NCBI RefSeq assembly: GCF_026262505.1
Contig: NC_067206.1
Location: 992,001-1,056,000 of the forward strand
Direction: 5' to 3'
DNA length: 64,000 nucleotides
Source: Trichomonas vaginalis G3
Taxonomy: Eukaryota; Parabasalia; Trichomonadida; Trichomonadidae
Positions 29,644-39,775 of this stretch are shown in pieces (positions within the stretch are counted from its first letter, which is position 1; every line of letters starts with the position of its first letter). Made by a program: the position numbers and the translations under genes. The notes under the pieces are model-generated. The model saw nothing but the letters and a program-made list of their open reading frames with translations. It was not told the DNA's origin and searched no databases.

Positions 29644-29689
29644 AGCCTTGACCCAAAGGGTCTAGGCTCAAGCGCGTTCATTGAACGCG
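29644..29689. repeat. Double hairpin at fibre gene end
   Basis: First hairpin AGCCTtGACCC-aaa-GGGTCtAGGCT (29644-29668), second CGCGTTC-att-GAACGCG (29673-29689), covering the end of the fibre gene. Polinton C has only the second hairpin (62598-62614) and lacks about 28 bp holding the first. Possible RNA 3'-end signal or a mobile hairpin element. Confidence 0.7.
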
Positions 29690-32554
29690 GTACCATGCGA
29701 ATACAGTCATAAATGGTGGCATGTAATCTTCACCCGAGCCTGTTGGATTTGTTGTGAAAGTATGGACATGATTTCCTCCTGGTTCAGTTGGTCGAAAAGT
29801 CTTTTTTGCTGAATTGTTATAAGATGGAGATAAAACGTCATTGCCAGCTTTATAGTCTGAGTTGTATAATGGGTGGTCTCTTAATGAGTGGCTATGGTCG
29901 CCAGAAAAGTTTGTCGTTCCTGTATGAGTGTGCGCAGGTAAGTTTGCTTCTTTAATTTTCTTTGAGCCTCCTGTTTGCTTTGAAGAGTTAGCACAGTATA
30001 AGAATTTGTCTACAATCTGCTGCCATGTACCAAAACCCAGAACTGTTGCTGGATTTGTTGAATTCATTGATGTATATAAAGAACCAACAGGATATAATGT
30101 TTGAAGTATTTCAGTCTTTAATGTTTGAAGCTCTGTTTTGTCAGCTTTCTTATCATATAAATCTTGAGCAGTGAATTTAACATTATTTTCATCATCCATG
30201 ACATAAACATTTTTACAGCTAATGTCTTTCTTCGTTGTTATGTTTTCATTCGATGTTAAACCTTGTGGAAAGTTAGGAGGTTTATAATATAATGCATCCC
30301 CACCAGTTCCGCCAACCGTTCCTTCAATACTTTCTATAGCAACAGTTGAGAAGGAGTTATGTGTATGTTCTTTATCTGCTTTCTTATCTAACATTGCTGG
30401 TAGTTCATGTGTTTCAAAGTTTCTGACATGACCTTCGATATTCATACATTTGTTATTTAAGGAGTTTAGTGTATCTTTTACGCTTGTACTTGGATTCTCT
30501 AAAGGTGCACTTGAACCAAGGGTATAGTTCAATATTATGTCGTCTGCTCTAACAGTAGTGAAGGATTCATGTGTATGGTTCTTGTCAGCTTTACTATTTA
30601 ATGTAGCTTGAAGTTCATTTATATCGGAGATATTGTGTTTATGAGATTTCAAAACTTTGTTCGTTGCGTCAAGTTCATCTTTGTCAGCTTTACTTTTAAT
30701 AGCATCTTCAAAAGTTATTTTTGCCTTAACTCTCAAAGTAAATCTTGGTTCAACTAATACACCGTTAACAAAGAAGTATGAAGCATAAATTTCATTGTTA
30801 TAACCAAATGCTTCTGGTGCTTTACCTGTGTCATACTGTACAGTACAGTGTATGTCATAACCTTTAGCACGAATGAATTTATATCTTCTTTCATTAACAT
30901 CTTCAGTGCTTATTTGTTCATCCTGTGTTAAATATCCATGGTAGTCCGTTATAATCTGTTCGTCTGAACTTATATAATGAACATGGTTTTTATCTGCTTT
31001 TTCGGCTAATTTCTCTTCTATCTCATTTATTTCAAGTTCATACCTACCACCACCTCCCAAAGAAGTATTTTTCTTCAGCTCTTGAAGAACGTCCACTTCG
31101 CCATCTTTGGTGTCAATAATGAGACTTTGAGTTAAAACCTTTCCTGTCTTAATGGATGTTTGTAAAACTTCTTCTTCACCGTGTTCGGGGTCATGGTCGT
31201 CATCATATCTTGTGAAATCAGAGATGTTGTCATACATTAAGCATATCTGTCTCAAAAGTTCTGTTATTTGAAACTGGAACGAAAGATATACAGAACTTTC
31301 ATCATCTCCTAAAGTCAAGTCTGCTTTCTTAAGTATTTCTTGAATGTATGCAATGAGAACAGAGTACCTTGGAAAATATTCGAACAATATTTCATTAGCT
31401 GTTGGTTTTGGTGGTTCTTCTGGAGTTTCTGTTGTTTCAGTTCCTTCTGTAGGTTCTGTTGGAGTTTCTGCATCTCTTGACTTCAATGCTCTTGCTCTCA
31501 AAGACCTAAATGTTAGAGCACCAGGTTTTACAAAGGACTTTATAAATGCTTTAATAGTTCCTGGTAAGTTATTGTTAGCATTAAGTAAGTTCCTTATGCT
31601 TCCATCATGTACGTCCATAGCACTATGTAAAAAATCTATACTTTTCTTGTAGTCAGCAATAGACTGACTGTGATTTTTTAAAGATTTGTCAATACCTTTA
31701 AGCCAATCTTCATGCATGTCTGATACTGAGCCAAGAATATCATTTGCTTCCTTTAGTGTATTTTGTGCTTGTCGTAAAGTATCCAATCCCGTACGTGCAT
31801 TGTTTGCTATACGTCTTACAGTATCTATTTGACTCCTTGTTTCTTGCATCCAACCAGATAAAGTTTTAATAGTATCCGAACCATTTGAAATGAAGTTCAA
31901 AGCATTTTTAACGTCATCTAAAGCTTCTTCACCAAGTACTGCCCATATCTTTCCGATTTGGTATTGAAGAACTCCATATGAAGCAGCTGTTAAACCAGTA
32001 TTTATAAGGTTCCATATCCATGATTTAGCAGTTTTTCCATCCTTTCCATCTTCACCATCCAAACCGTTTTCGCCTTGAGGTCCTTGTATTCCTTGTATTC
32101 CTTGTGGTCCTTGAGGTCCGGTGTCACCCTTCTCTCCTTTCAGTTCATCTTTATGTTCGTTATAATATTCTAATGTCATAAGGTGTACATCATTACTGCT
32201 ACCAGCAACGCCGAGAATTTGTTTCTCATTCATGACTAAATTCTTTAGGCATTTAATGTTGTCGTCAAATCGAAAGCTCTTTAACAATTCAATGAGAACA
32301 TTTAATACTTTCACTAATGAGGCATCTACTGTAGAATTTATATATTGCACCGTTCCATCATTTATGATGGGAACCTTGCTTGTTGTAATGAATGGGTCAT
32401 AAGTGTTAAAAGTATCGAAATCAATGACTTTTTTAGTTTTTCCATCGTCAATGACTAAATCATTGCCTTCAATGGTTAAAGTTGAGTTTTCGTTTACTAG
32501 TTCATGTGCTCTTCTTGCTTCATTTGTTTCATACGCATATGCAGCAATAGTCAT
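29678..32554 (-). CDS. Collagen-like, phage-tail-type fibre protein, 958 aa
   Basis: Looks whole. Order: N-terminal domain (about 1-145); collagen-like Gly-X-Y stretch (about 145-175, GPQGPQGIQGIQGPQGENG); helical/coiled-coil region (about 180-340); Pro/Thr/Glu linker (about 365-390, ETPTEPTEG); repeated modules with HKHNISDINELQATL and KADKNHTH; C-terminal tip with PVGSLYTSMN, GFGTWQQI, ANLPAHTHTG and MPPFMTVFAWYRVQ, typical of bacteriophage tail-fibre/collar tips. It probably forms a trimeric virion spike for attachment (inference from these families). The second tandem copy is at 34401-36805; Polinton C has a partial copy at 62603-64000. Confidence 0.8.
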   Translation of the reverse strand: MTIAAYAYETNEARRAHELVNENSTLTIEGNDLVIDDGKTKKVIDFDTFNTYDPFITTSKVPIINDGTVQYINSTVDASLVKVLNVLIELLKSFRFDDNIKCLKNLVMNEKQILGVAGSSNDVHLMTLEYYNEHKDELKGEKGDTGPQGPQGIQGIQGPQGENGLDGEDGKDGKTAKSWIWNLINTGLTAASYGVLQYQIGKIWAVLGEEALDDVKNALNFISNGSDTIKTLSGWMQETRSQIDTVRRIANNARTGLDTLRQAQNTLKEANDILGSVSDMHEDWLKGIDKSLKNHSQSIADYKKSIDFLHSAMDVHDGSIRNLLNANNNLPGTIKAFIKSFVKPGALTFRSLRARALKSRDAETPTEPTEGTETTETPEEPPKPTANEILFEYFPRYSVLIAYIQEILKKADLTLGDDESSVYLSFQFQITELLRQICLMYDNISDFTRYDDDHDPEHGEEEVLQTSIKTGKVLTQSLIIDTKDGEVDVLQELKKNTSLGGGGRYELEINEIEEKLAEKADKNHVHYISSDEQIITDYHGYLTQDEQISTEDVNERRYKFIRAKGYDIHCTVQYDTGKAPEAFGYNNEIYASYFFVNGVLVEPRFTLRVKAKITFEDAIKSKADKDELDATNKVLKSHKHNISDINELQATLNSKADKNHTHESFTTVRADDIILNYTLGSSAPLENPSTSVKDTLNSLNNKCMNIEGHVRNFETHELPAMLDKKADKEHTHNSFSTVAIESIEGTVGGTGGDALYYKPPNFPQGLTSNENITTKKDISCKNVYVMDDENNVKFTAQDLYDKKADKTELQTLKTEILQTLYPVGSLYTSMNSTNPATVLGFGTWQQIVDKFLYCANSSKQTGGSKKIKEANLPAHTHTGTTNFSGDHSHSLRDHPLYNSDYKAGNDVLSPSYNNSAKKTFRPTEPGGNHVHTFTTNPTGSGEDYMPPFMTVFAWYRVQ

Positions 32555-32571
32555 ATTTTAATGAGAATAAA

Positions 32572-33335
32572 ATGTTGTTCTATTTGCAAAGTACAGACCC
32601 AAACGAATACGGGACAGTAAAGCTACAAACAAACTTAGGTCTTCAGAATGAAGCGCTTGCTTTCAGAGTTGTTGACTTCAATACTATCGCAACTTTTGTC
32701 ATAACAGATGAAACAGATTTCATAGAGATTGAAATAGATGACAAAAGAAGTGTTATAACATTTCCTAACAGAGCTGGGTATAGAATAGATAAAATTGCTG
32801 GAGTCATAGATACTCTCATAAATGAAGAAACTATTGACAACATAGATGTCGAACTCTCTTCTGAGGGAACATTGAAGTTCAGTTATGCGAAGGAGTTTAA
32901 GATAACACGAATGAGTCATAGAGTTCAATTGCTTCTGGGAGCATACCATATGACATTTCCTTTGAAAAGTGTTGACAAAACGATTGAGATGAAATCTGTT
33001 CCATACGTATGTTATGGTAATTGTTATACATTGAGTCTAAAATAGCTAATGTCACAGGCATTTCAGGAGTTAATAGTAAAGGTTCAGTAGAATATAAATC
33101 CTTCTGTTATGCAGTCAATTCAATGTTCATTCCAAACGTTCCTGTCATAGCAACTCATTTAGGTAAATGGGTTCGCATTAGTCCTCATAATTTGAAAGAC
33201 ATGCAATTCAGACTTGTTGACTTTCAAGGAGAGCCTGTAGAACTGAAGGCACCAGTGCGAATGACTGTTGAAGTTGACTTTTTAGAAAATATTAAATGCA
33301 ACAGCTTACAAGAGAACTCAGAGCTAAAAATATAA
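32572..33335 (+). pseudogene. Penton/minor-capsid-like protein III, broken
   Basis: Divergent from the fibre gene (18 bp apart). N-terminal beta-rich part (ALAFRVVDFNTIATFVITDE) and a C-terminal block (LKDMQFRLVDFQGEPVEL, then APVRMTVEVDF) typical of Polinton penton/minor-capsid proteins, where a D-x-x-G-x-P-V loop precedes the last strands. Broken, about one break. Duplicate at 36820-37583. Confidence 0.55.
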
Positions 33336-33538
33336 AGTATGAATGTTATGTATTAGGTCATGAACTTTGGTTGTTGCTGTTTGATGAAACAAATGAGTTA
33401 GTTATGTCAGTCAAGAGAACAGAAAAATATTGTGTTAGTGAAAACTGCACCAAGTCAATAAGATTAGGTTTGCATTATGAAGATGAGTTCGATACTGTTG
33501 AAGAAGTTTTGGATAGATATTACAAATTGCTAACTTGA
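33296..33538 (+). CDS. 80-aa unknown protein
   Basis: Starts inside the end of the penton-like gene (40-bp overlap in another frame). Reads ECYVLGHELWLLLFDETNEL and ends in an acidic helix (EDEFDTVEEVLDRYYKLLT). No family recognised. Convergent with the 204-aa gene, separated by a double hairpin. The duplicate at 37544-37785 is broken. Confidence 0.5.
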   Translation: MQQLTRELRAKNIKYECYVLGHELWLLLFDETNELVMSVKRTEKYCVSENCTKSIRLGLHYEDEFDTVEEVLDRYYKLLT

Positions 33539-33553
33539 AATTTTTTGACTGAC

Positions 33554-33579
33554 GGCGCAAAGCGCCAAGACCGAAGGTC
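33554..33579. repeat. Double hairpin between convergent genes, unit 1
   Basis: GGCGC-aaa-GCGCC, then GACC-gaa-GGTC, with 3-base loops and a 2-base gap: the same layout as the hairpins in coding regions. Position between two gene ends would suit a 3'-end signal. Copy at 37800-37825. Confidence 0.75.
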
Positions 33580-33588
33580 CTGACTGCT

Positions 33589-34203
33589 TTAATTTACTAA
33601 AACATATTTCAAACAAAGCTTATAGTCAGTAGATAGTTTTGTATATTCATTCGAATATTTATACTTAAACTCAACTCCTGTAGTTCCTGGTGTTTCAATG
33701 ATGCGGATGTTACCTATTTTCATGAATAGTGGAGTTTGACCACAGCATTCGATTTCAGGGTCGAGATAGTCAATGACACATTGTTTCCCTGTTATTTGTG
33801 AGATAACATTTTCAAGGTCCTCCTTTGTTAGAATTATTTGGTTCTTGCTTATAAGATTTGTCAAAAGCTTCTTATCGTCTTTGAGTAAAATTGTTTGGTA
33901 TAACTGAAGAAGGTAATGGTCTACGTTATCTGAAGGATTTGTTTGAACATTTGTGTAAGGGTTGTCGTTGGCTTCTCTTGAAAGAATTTGGTCCAGTGGT
34001 GGATACTCTAACTTAACATCTGATGTAGCGTTAGCGTTTGAAGCTGTGTTTAAATTCACCGACTTAAGTTCTGGTTCTTTTTCTTTCAAACACTCCGAAC
34101 TATAGTTCTTTATGACAATATTGTTTGTCGTTCGTGAGTCAACATTTGATGTTGGTTCAATTGGAACATTAACGGCACCAGCTAAGATGGATTTGCTTCT
34201 CAT
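33589..34203 (-). CDS. Unknown 204-aa protein, unit 1
   Basis: Whole frame, identical in unit 2 (37835-38449). Residues 1-95 are polar and Asn/Ser-rich (likely disordered); the rest is an alpha/beta domain (LLQLYQTILLKDDKKLLTN, then VIDYLDPEIECCGQTPLF and TPGTTGVEFKYKYS). Remaining intact in both units, while neighbours in unit 2 are broken, is notable. No family recognised. Confidence 0.55.
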   Translation of the reverse strand: MRSKSILAGAVNVPIEPTSNVDSRTTNNIVIKNYSSECLKEKEPELKSVNLNTASNANATSDVKLEYPPLDQILSREANDNPYTNVQTNPSDNVDHYLLQLYQTILLKDDKKLLTNLISKNQIILTKEDLENVISQITGKQCVIDYLDPEIECCGQTPLFMKIGNIRIIETPGTTGVEFKYKYSNEYTKLSTDYKLCLKYVLVN

Positions 34204-34228
34204 TTCATATAGAATAAAAACCTTTTAT

Positions 34229-34348
34229 ATGTATGAAATGAACAATATACTCGACAAGGGTTTGAATGTAAAGCTAACGAATGAAAATATTGTTGAATTC
34301 ACTGAGACAGGTGCTGTGTATAAAGATGTAGAACTACTGAACAAATGA
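34229..34348 (+). CDS. 39-aa small ORF, unit 1
   Basis: Divergent from the 204-aa gene by 25 bp. Reads MYEMNNILDKGLNVKLTNEN, then VEFTETGAVYKDVELLNK. Present in unit 2 with a slightly different end (38475-38600). Possibly the start of a longer gene; uncertain. Confidence 0.35.
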   Translation: MYEMNNILDKGLNVKLTNENIVEFTETGAVYKDVELLNK

Positions 34349-34400
34349 GATAAGGGAAGAAGCAGGAACATGAACAAAGGGTGGAAGCCTATAAAAATTA

Positions 34401-36805
34401 TCATATAAATCTTGAGCAGTGAATTTAACATTATTTTCATCATCCATGACATAAACATTTTTACAGCTAATGTCTTTCTTCGTTGTTATGTTTTCATTCG
34501 ATGTTAAACTTGTGGAAAGTTAGGAGGTTTATAATATAATGCATCCCCACCAGTTCCGCCAACCGTTCCTTCAATACTTTCTATAGCAACAGTTGAGAAG
34601 GAGTTTATGTGTATGTTCTTTATCTGCTTTCTTTCTAACATTGCTGGTAGTTCATGTGTTTCAAAGTTTCTGACATGACCTTCGATATTTCATACATTTG
34701 TTATTTAAGGAGTTTAGTGTATCTTTTACGCTTGTACTTGGATTCTCTAAAGGTGCACTTGAACCAAGGGTATAGTTCAATATTATGTCGTCTGCTCTAA
34801 CAGTAGTGAAGGATTCATGTGTATGGTTCTTGTCAGCTTTACTATTTAATGTAGCTTGAAGTTCATTTATATCGGAGATATTGTGTTTATGAGATTTCAA
34901 AACTTTGTTCGTTGCGTCAAGTTCATCTTTGTCAGCTTTACTTTTAATAGCATCTTCAAAGTTATTTTTGCCTTAACTCTCAAAGTAAATCTTGGTTCAA
35001 CTAATACACCGTTAACAAAGAAGTATGAAGCATAAATTTCATTGTTATAACCAAATGCTTCTGGTGCTTTACCTGTGTCATACTGTACAGTACAGTGTAT
35101 GTCATAACCTTTAGCACGAATGAATTTATATCTTCTTTCATTAACATCTTCAGTGCTTATTTGTTCATCCTGTGTTAAATATCCATGGTAGTCCGTTATA
35201 ATCTGTTCGTCTGAACTTATATAATGAACATGGTTTTTATCTGCTTTTTCGGCTAATTTCTCTTCTATCTCATTTATTTCAAGTTCATGCCTACCACCAC
35301 CTCCCAGAAGTAATTTTTCTTCAGCTCTTGAAGAACGTCCACTTCGCCATCTTTGGTGTCAATAATGAGACTTTGAGTTAAAACCTTTCCTGTCTTAATG
35401 GATGTTTGTAAAACTTCTTCTTCACCGTGTTCGGGTCATGGTCGTCATCATATCTTGTGAAATCAGAGATGTTGTCATACATTAAGCATATCTGTCTCAA
35501 AAGTTCTGCTATTTGAAACTGGAACGAAAGATATACAGAACTTTCATCATCTCCTAAAGTCAAGTCTGCTTTCTTAAGTATTTCTTGAATGTATGCAATG
35601 AGAACAGAGTACCTTGGAAAATATTCGAACAATATTTCATTAGCTGTTGGTTTTGGTGGTTCTTCTGGAGTTTCTGTTGTTTCAGTTCCTTCTGTAGGTT
35701 CTGTTGGAGTTTCTGCATCTCTTGACTTCAATGCTCTTGCTCTCAAAGACCTAAATGTTAGAGCACCAGGTTTTACAAAGGACTTTATAAATGCTTTAAT
35801 AGTTCCTGGTAAGTTATTGTTAGCATTAAGTAAGTTCCTTATGCTTCCATCATGTACGTCCATAGCACTATGTAAAAAATCTATACTTTTCTTGTAGTCA
35901 GCAATAGACTGACTGTGATTTTTTAAAGATTTGTCAATACCTTTAAGCCAATCTTCATGCATGTCTGATACTGAGCCAAGAATATCATTTGCTTCCTTTA
36001 GTGTATTTTGTGCTTGTCGTAAGTATCCAATCCCGTACGTGCATTGTTTGCTATACGTCTTACAGTATCTATTTGACTCCTTGTTTCTTGCATCCAACCA
36101 GAATAAAGTTTTAATAGTATCCGAACCATTTGAAATGAAGTTCAAAGCATTTTTAACGTCATCTAAAACTTCTTCACCAAGTACTGCCCATATCTTTCCG
36201 ATTTGGTATTGAAGAACTCCATATGAAGCAGCTGTTAAACCAGTATTTATAAGGTTCCATATCCATGATTTAGCAGTTTTTCCATCCTTTCCATCTTCAC
36301 CATCCAAACCGTTTTCGCCTTGAGGTCCTTGTATTCCTTGTATTCCTTGTTGGTCCTTGAGGTCCGGTGTCACCCCTTCTCTCCTTTCAGTTCATCTTTA
36401 TGTTCGTTATAATATTCTAATGTCATAAGGTGTACATCATTACTGCTACCAGCAACGCCGAGAATTTTGTTTCTCATTCATGACTAATTCTTTAGGCATT
36501 TAATGTTGTCGTCAAATCGAAAGCTCTTTAACAATTCAATGAGAACATTTAATACTTTCACTAATGAGGCATCTACTGTAGAATTTATATATTGCACCGT
36601 TCCATCATTTATGATGGGAACCTTGCTTGTTGTAATGAATGGGTCATAAGTGTTAAAAGTATCGAAATCAATGACTTTTTTAGTTTTTTCCATCGTCAAT
36701 GACTAAATCATTGCCTTCAATGGTTAAAGTTGAGTTTTCGTTTACTAGTTCATGTGCTCTTCTTGCTTCATTTGTTTCATACGCATATGCAGCAATAGTC
36801 ATATT
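34401..36805 (-). pseudogene. Fibre gene, duplicated copy lacking the tip region
   Basis: Duplicate of 30153-32554. The duplication boundary excludes the C-terminal phage-type tip. Collagen stretch near 36290-36370 and the HKHNISDINELQ modules near 34860-34900 are recognisable. Broken, many breaks. Confidence 0.8.
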
Positions 36806-36819
36806 TTAATGAGAATAAA

Positions 36820-37583
36820 ATGTTGTTCTATTTGCAAAGTACAGACCCAAACGAATACGGGACAGTAAAGCTAACAAACAAACTTAGGTCTTCAGAATGA
36901 AGCGCTTGCTTTCAGAGTTGTTGACTTCAATACTATCGCAACTTTTGTCATAACAGATGAAACAGATTTCATAGAGATTGAAATAGATGACAAAAGAAGT
37001 GTTATAACATTTCCTAACAGAGCTGGGTATAGAATAGATAAAATTGCTGGAGTCATAGATACTCTCATAAATGAAGAAACTATTGACAACATAGATGTCG
37101 AACTCTCTTCTGAGGGAACATTGAAGTTCAGTTATGCGAAGGAGTTTAAGATAACACGAATGAGTCATAGAGTTCAATTGCTTCTGGGAGCATACCATAT
37201 GACATTTCCTTTGAAAAGTGTTGACAAAACGATTGAGATGAAATCTGTTCCATACGTATGTTATGGTAATTGTTTATACATTGAGTCAAAATAGCTAATG
37301 TCACAGGCATTTCAGGAGTTAATAGTAAAGGTTCAGTAGAATATAAATCTTCTGTTATGCAGTCAATTCAATGTTCATTCCAAACGTTCCTGTCATAGCA
37401 ACTCATTTAGGTAAATGGGTTCGCATTAGTCCTCATAATTTGAAAGACATGCAATTCAGACTTGTTGACTTTCAAGGAGAGCCTGTAGAACTGAAGGCAC
37501 CAGTGCGAATGACTGTTGAAGTTGACTTTTTAGAAAATATTAAATGCAACAGCTTACAAGAGAACTCAGAGCTAAAAATATAA
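36820..37583 (+). pseudogene. Penton/minor-capsid-like protein III, duplicated copy
   Basis: Duplicate of 32572-33335, with the same MQFRLVDFQGEPVELKAP block near 37452. Broken, a few breaks. Confidence 0.6.
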
Positions 37584-37785
37584 AGTATGAATGTTATGTA
37601 TTAGGTCATGAACTTTGGTGTTGCTGTTTGATGAAACAAATGAGTTAGTTATGTCAGTCAAGAGAACAGAAAAATATTGTGTAGTGAAAACTGCACCAAG
37701 TCAATAAGATTAGGTTTGCATTATGAAGATGAGTTCGATACTGTTGAAGAAGTTTTGGATAGATATTACAAATTGCTAACTTGAA
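37544..37785 (+). pseudogene. 80-aa unknown gene, duplicated copy
   Basis: Duplicate of 33296-33538. Broken. Confidence 0.55.
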
Positions 37786-37799
37786 ATTTTTTGACTGAC

Positions 37800-37825
37800 G
37801 GCGCAAAGCGCCAAGACCGAAGGTC
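37800..37825. repeat. Double hairpin between convergent genes, unit 2
   Basis: Identical to 33554-33579 (GGCGC-aaa-GCGCC, GACC-gaa-GGTC). Confidence 0.75.
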
Positions 37826-37834
37826 CTGACTGCT

Positions 37835-38449
37835 TTAATTTACTAAAACATATTTCAAACAAAGCTTATAGTCAGTAGATAGTTTTGTATACTCGTTCGA
37901 ATATTTATACTTAAACTCAACTCCTGTAGTTCCTGGTGTTTCAATGATGCGGATGTTACCTATTTTCATGAATAGTGGAGTTTGACCACAGCATTCGATT
38001 TCAGGGTCGAGATAGTCAATGACACATTGTTTCCCTGTTATTTGTGAGATAACATTTTCAAGGTCCTCCTTTGTTAGAATTATTTGGTTCTTGCTTATAA
38101 GATTTGTCAAAAGCTTCTTATCGTCTTTGAGTAAAATTGTTTGGTATAACTGAAGAAGGTAATGGTCTACGTTATCTGAAGGATTTGTTTGAACATTTGT
38201 GTAAGGGTTGTCGTTGGCTTCTCTTGAAAGAATTTGGTCCAGTGGTGGATACTCTAACTTAACATCTGATGTAGCGTTAGCGTTTGAAGCTGTGTTTAAA
38301 TTCACCGACTTAAGTTCTGGTTCTTTTTCTTTCAAACACTCCGAACTATAGTTCTTTATGACAATATTGTTTGTCGTTCGTGAGTCAACATTTGATGTTG
38401 GTTCAATTGGAACATTAACGGCACCAGCTAAGATGGATTTGCTTCTCAT
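37835..38449 (-). CDS. Unknown 204-aa protein, unit 2
   Basis: Protein identical to 33589-34203 as read. Same surroundings: convergent double hairpin downstream, divergent small ORF upstream. Confidence 0.55.
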   Translation of the reverse strand: MRSKSILAGAVNVPIEPTSNVDSRTTNNIVIKNYSSECLKEKEPELKSVNLNTASNANATSDVKLEYPPLDQILSREANDNPYTNVQTNPSDNVDHYLLQLYQTILLKDDKKLLTNLISKNQIILTKEDLENVISQITGKQCVIDYLDPEIECCGQTPLFMKIGNIRIIETPGTTGVEFKYKYSNEYTKLSTDYKLCLKYVLVN

Positions 38450-38474
38450 TTCATATAGAATAAAAACCTTTTAT

Positions 38475-38600
38475 ATGTATGAAATGAACAATATACTCGA
38501 CAAGGGTTTGAATGTAAAGCTAACGAATGAAAATATTGTTGAATTCACTGAGACAGGTGCTGTGTATAAAGATGTAGAACTACTGAACAAAAGAGCATAA
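38475..38600 (+). CDS. 41-aa small ORF, unit 2
   Basis: Counterpart of 34229-34348 with two extra residues at its end. A further stretch at 38618-38871 contains short readable pieces (MNKGWKPIKI; NDGSGGSN) that could belong to the same or the next small gene. Confidence 0.35.
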   Translation: MYEMNNILDKGLNVKLTNENIVEFTETGAVYKDVELLNKRA

Positions 38601-38871
38601 GGGAAGAAGCAGAACATGAACAAAGGGTGGAAGCCTATAAAAATTTATGTCAATGATGGCTCAGGAGGTTCAAACATAAAGTATGCAGAAAGTTATAGAG
38701 TTTATGCTCTCAAAGGTGAAAAGCCTTCATTTAAGAACAGCTATTCTAACGCATATCCTCAAAGCTAACGGATGGGGAAGTGGATGATATGAATGACAGC
38801 AAAAATATTAACAGAAATGGCGACAGAGATGCATGGAATTTGTTTACCATCAGTCAATTGAAGGTTAAACT
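38601..38871 (+). other. Remnant of a small unknown gene
   Basis: Begins MNKGWKP and reads like the start of a Gly/Ser/Tyr-containing protein, but I cannot follow a full frame. It ends next to the convergent ATPase stop. No other feature seen. Confidence 0.3.
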
Positions 38872-39759
38872 TTAAAACAATGTTGGTCGTTCCCATGGAA
38901 TATTTTTGACTTTAATGGTATTAGTCATGATATGAATCTCAAGGTATGAACGAGGAGAGATGAGAGACTTATATGCTTCCCAAATTTCTTCAAAAGGTAA
39001 TGTTATACCTGACTGTTTCCAAATGAGTTCAATATCATAGCGTGAGAAACCTTGAAAGATAACGAAGTCAGTTATGAGACGTTTTATGTTTAAAGCTAAA
39101 AACCTCCATGTTTGCATAAGTATTGCTACAGTTAAATGGTAATGTCTGACTTTAGTTATGATGTTAGCTAATGGTGAGTCTGGTTTTGACACTAAACCTT
39201 TTCCGGCGAAGTCGTCACAAACTAATAAAGTGTTTGAAGGATATTTTTTGAAGGGGTATTTTGAAAGTTTTGACAGAATGTAGTTTGTAAGTCGTTTCAT
39301 ATCGTATACTCCTGAGTACTGACGTAAGTGGTGTTTGTCAATAATTCTTTCCATCTCCTCAGAAGTCTTTTGCATTCCTGACTGTATAAATTCAACGATG
39401 GCATAATATTTCCTCTTACGTCGAATGTAACGTTGAAGAAATTCAATGAGTTCACTGTCTGGAACTTTAACGACAGAGGCTTGAACTTTTGACATAAATG
39501 TTTTCGCTGTTGAGTCCATAGAGTCTGAAGTTGCTGATATAATGATTTGGTCATAGTAAGAGTCGTTTCCTAAACGCTCTGTTATGAGTATATGACGAAT
39601 GAGGTTAAATGTCTTACCTGAACCCATCTTTCCACAATAGAAATACACACCATTTGAACAGAATTCATAATCTTTGCTGAAAGGAAGAATAAGAGAAGAG
39701 TTAAGTTTGTCTGTAGTTTCATTCATGTCTTCATCTACGTCATGTATTAAATGCTTCAT
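38872..39759 (-). CDS. FtsK/HerA-type packaging ATPase, 295 aa
   Basis: Looks whole. Walker A YFYCGKMGSGKTFNLIRH (about residues 40-57) and Walker B TLLVCDDFAG (about 177-186) define a P-loop ATPase. Length, and the following polar motif regions (ITKVRHYHLTVAILMQTWR, then FQGFSRYDIELIWKQ), fit the A32-like genome-packaging ATPases of Polintons and large DNA viruses, which pump DNA into capsids. Divergent from the minor-capsid-like gene, with starts 16 bp apart. Confidence 0.88.
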   Translation of the reverse strand: MKHLIHDVDEDMNETTDKLNSSLILPFSKDYEFCSNGVYFYCGKMGSGKTFNLIRHILITERLGNDSYYDQIIISATSDSMDSTAKTFMSKVQASVVKVPDSELIEFLQRYIRRKRKYYAIVEFIQSGMQKTSEEMERIIDKHHLRQYSGVYDMKRLTNYILSKLSKYPFKKYPSNTLLVCDDFAGKGLVSKPDSPLANIITKVRHYHLTVAILMQTWRFLALNIKRLITDFVIFQGFSRYDIELIWKQSGITLPFEEIWEAYKSLISPRSYLEIHIMTNTIKVKNIPWERPTLF

Positions 39760-39775
39760 TTTATCTCCATTAAAA

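Larger units (their letters stand above)
30153..34400 (+). repeat. 4.25-kb tandem duplication, unit 1
   Basis: Repeated directly at 34401-38637. The junction at 34397-34402 joins TATAAAAATT to ATCATATAAATC. Only one to three bases are shared at the breakpoint, so it looks like a non-homologous or replication-slip event. Unit 1 carries most of the fibre gene and the whole-looking 958-aa version. Confidence 0.9.
34401..38637 (+). repeat. 4.25-kb tandem duplication, unit 2
   Basis: Second unit, followed by unique sequence from about 38638. It differs from unit 1 by scattered small changes and most larger frames are broken, while the 204-aa gene stays identical in protein. Confidence 0.9.

Noticed and set aside
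31344-31652. Open frame with SVVSVPSVGSVGVS repeats
   Set aside because: Antisense shadow of the Pro/Thr/Glu-rich linker of the fibre gene.
29678-32554. Host collagen-like gene
   Set aside because: The collagen stretch is short, the tip is phage-fibre-like, and the gene sits in Polinton order next to the integrase in both A and C.
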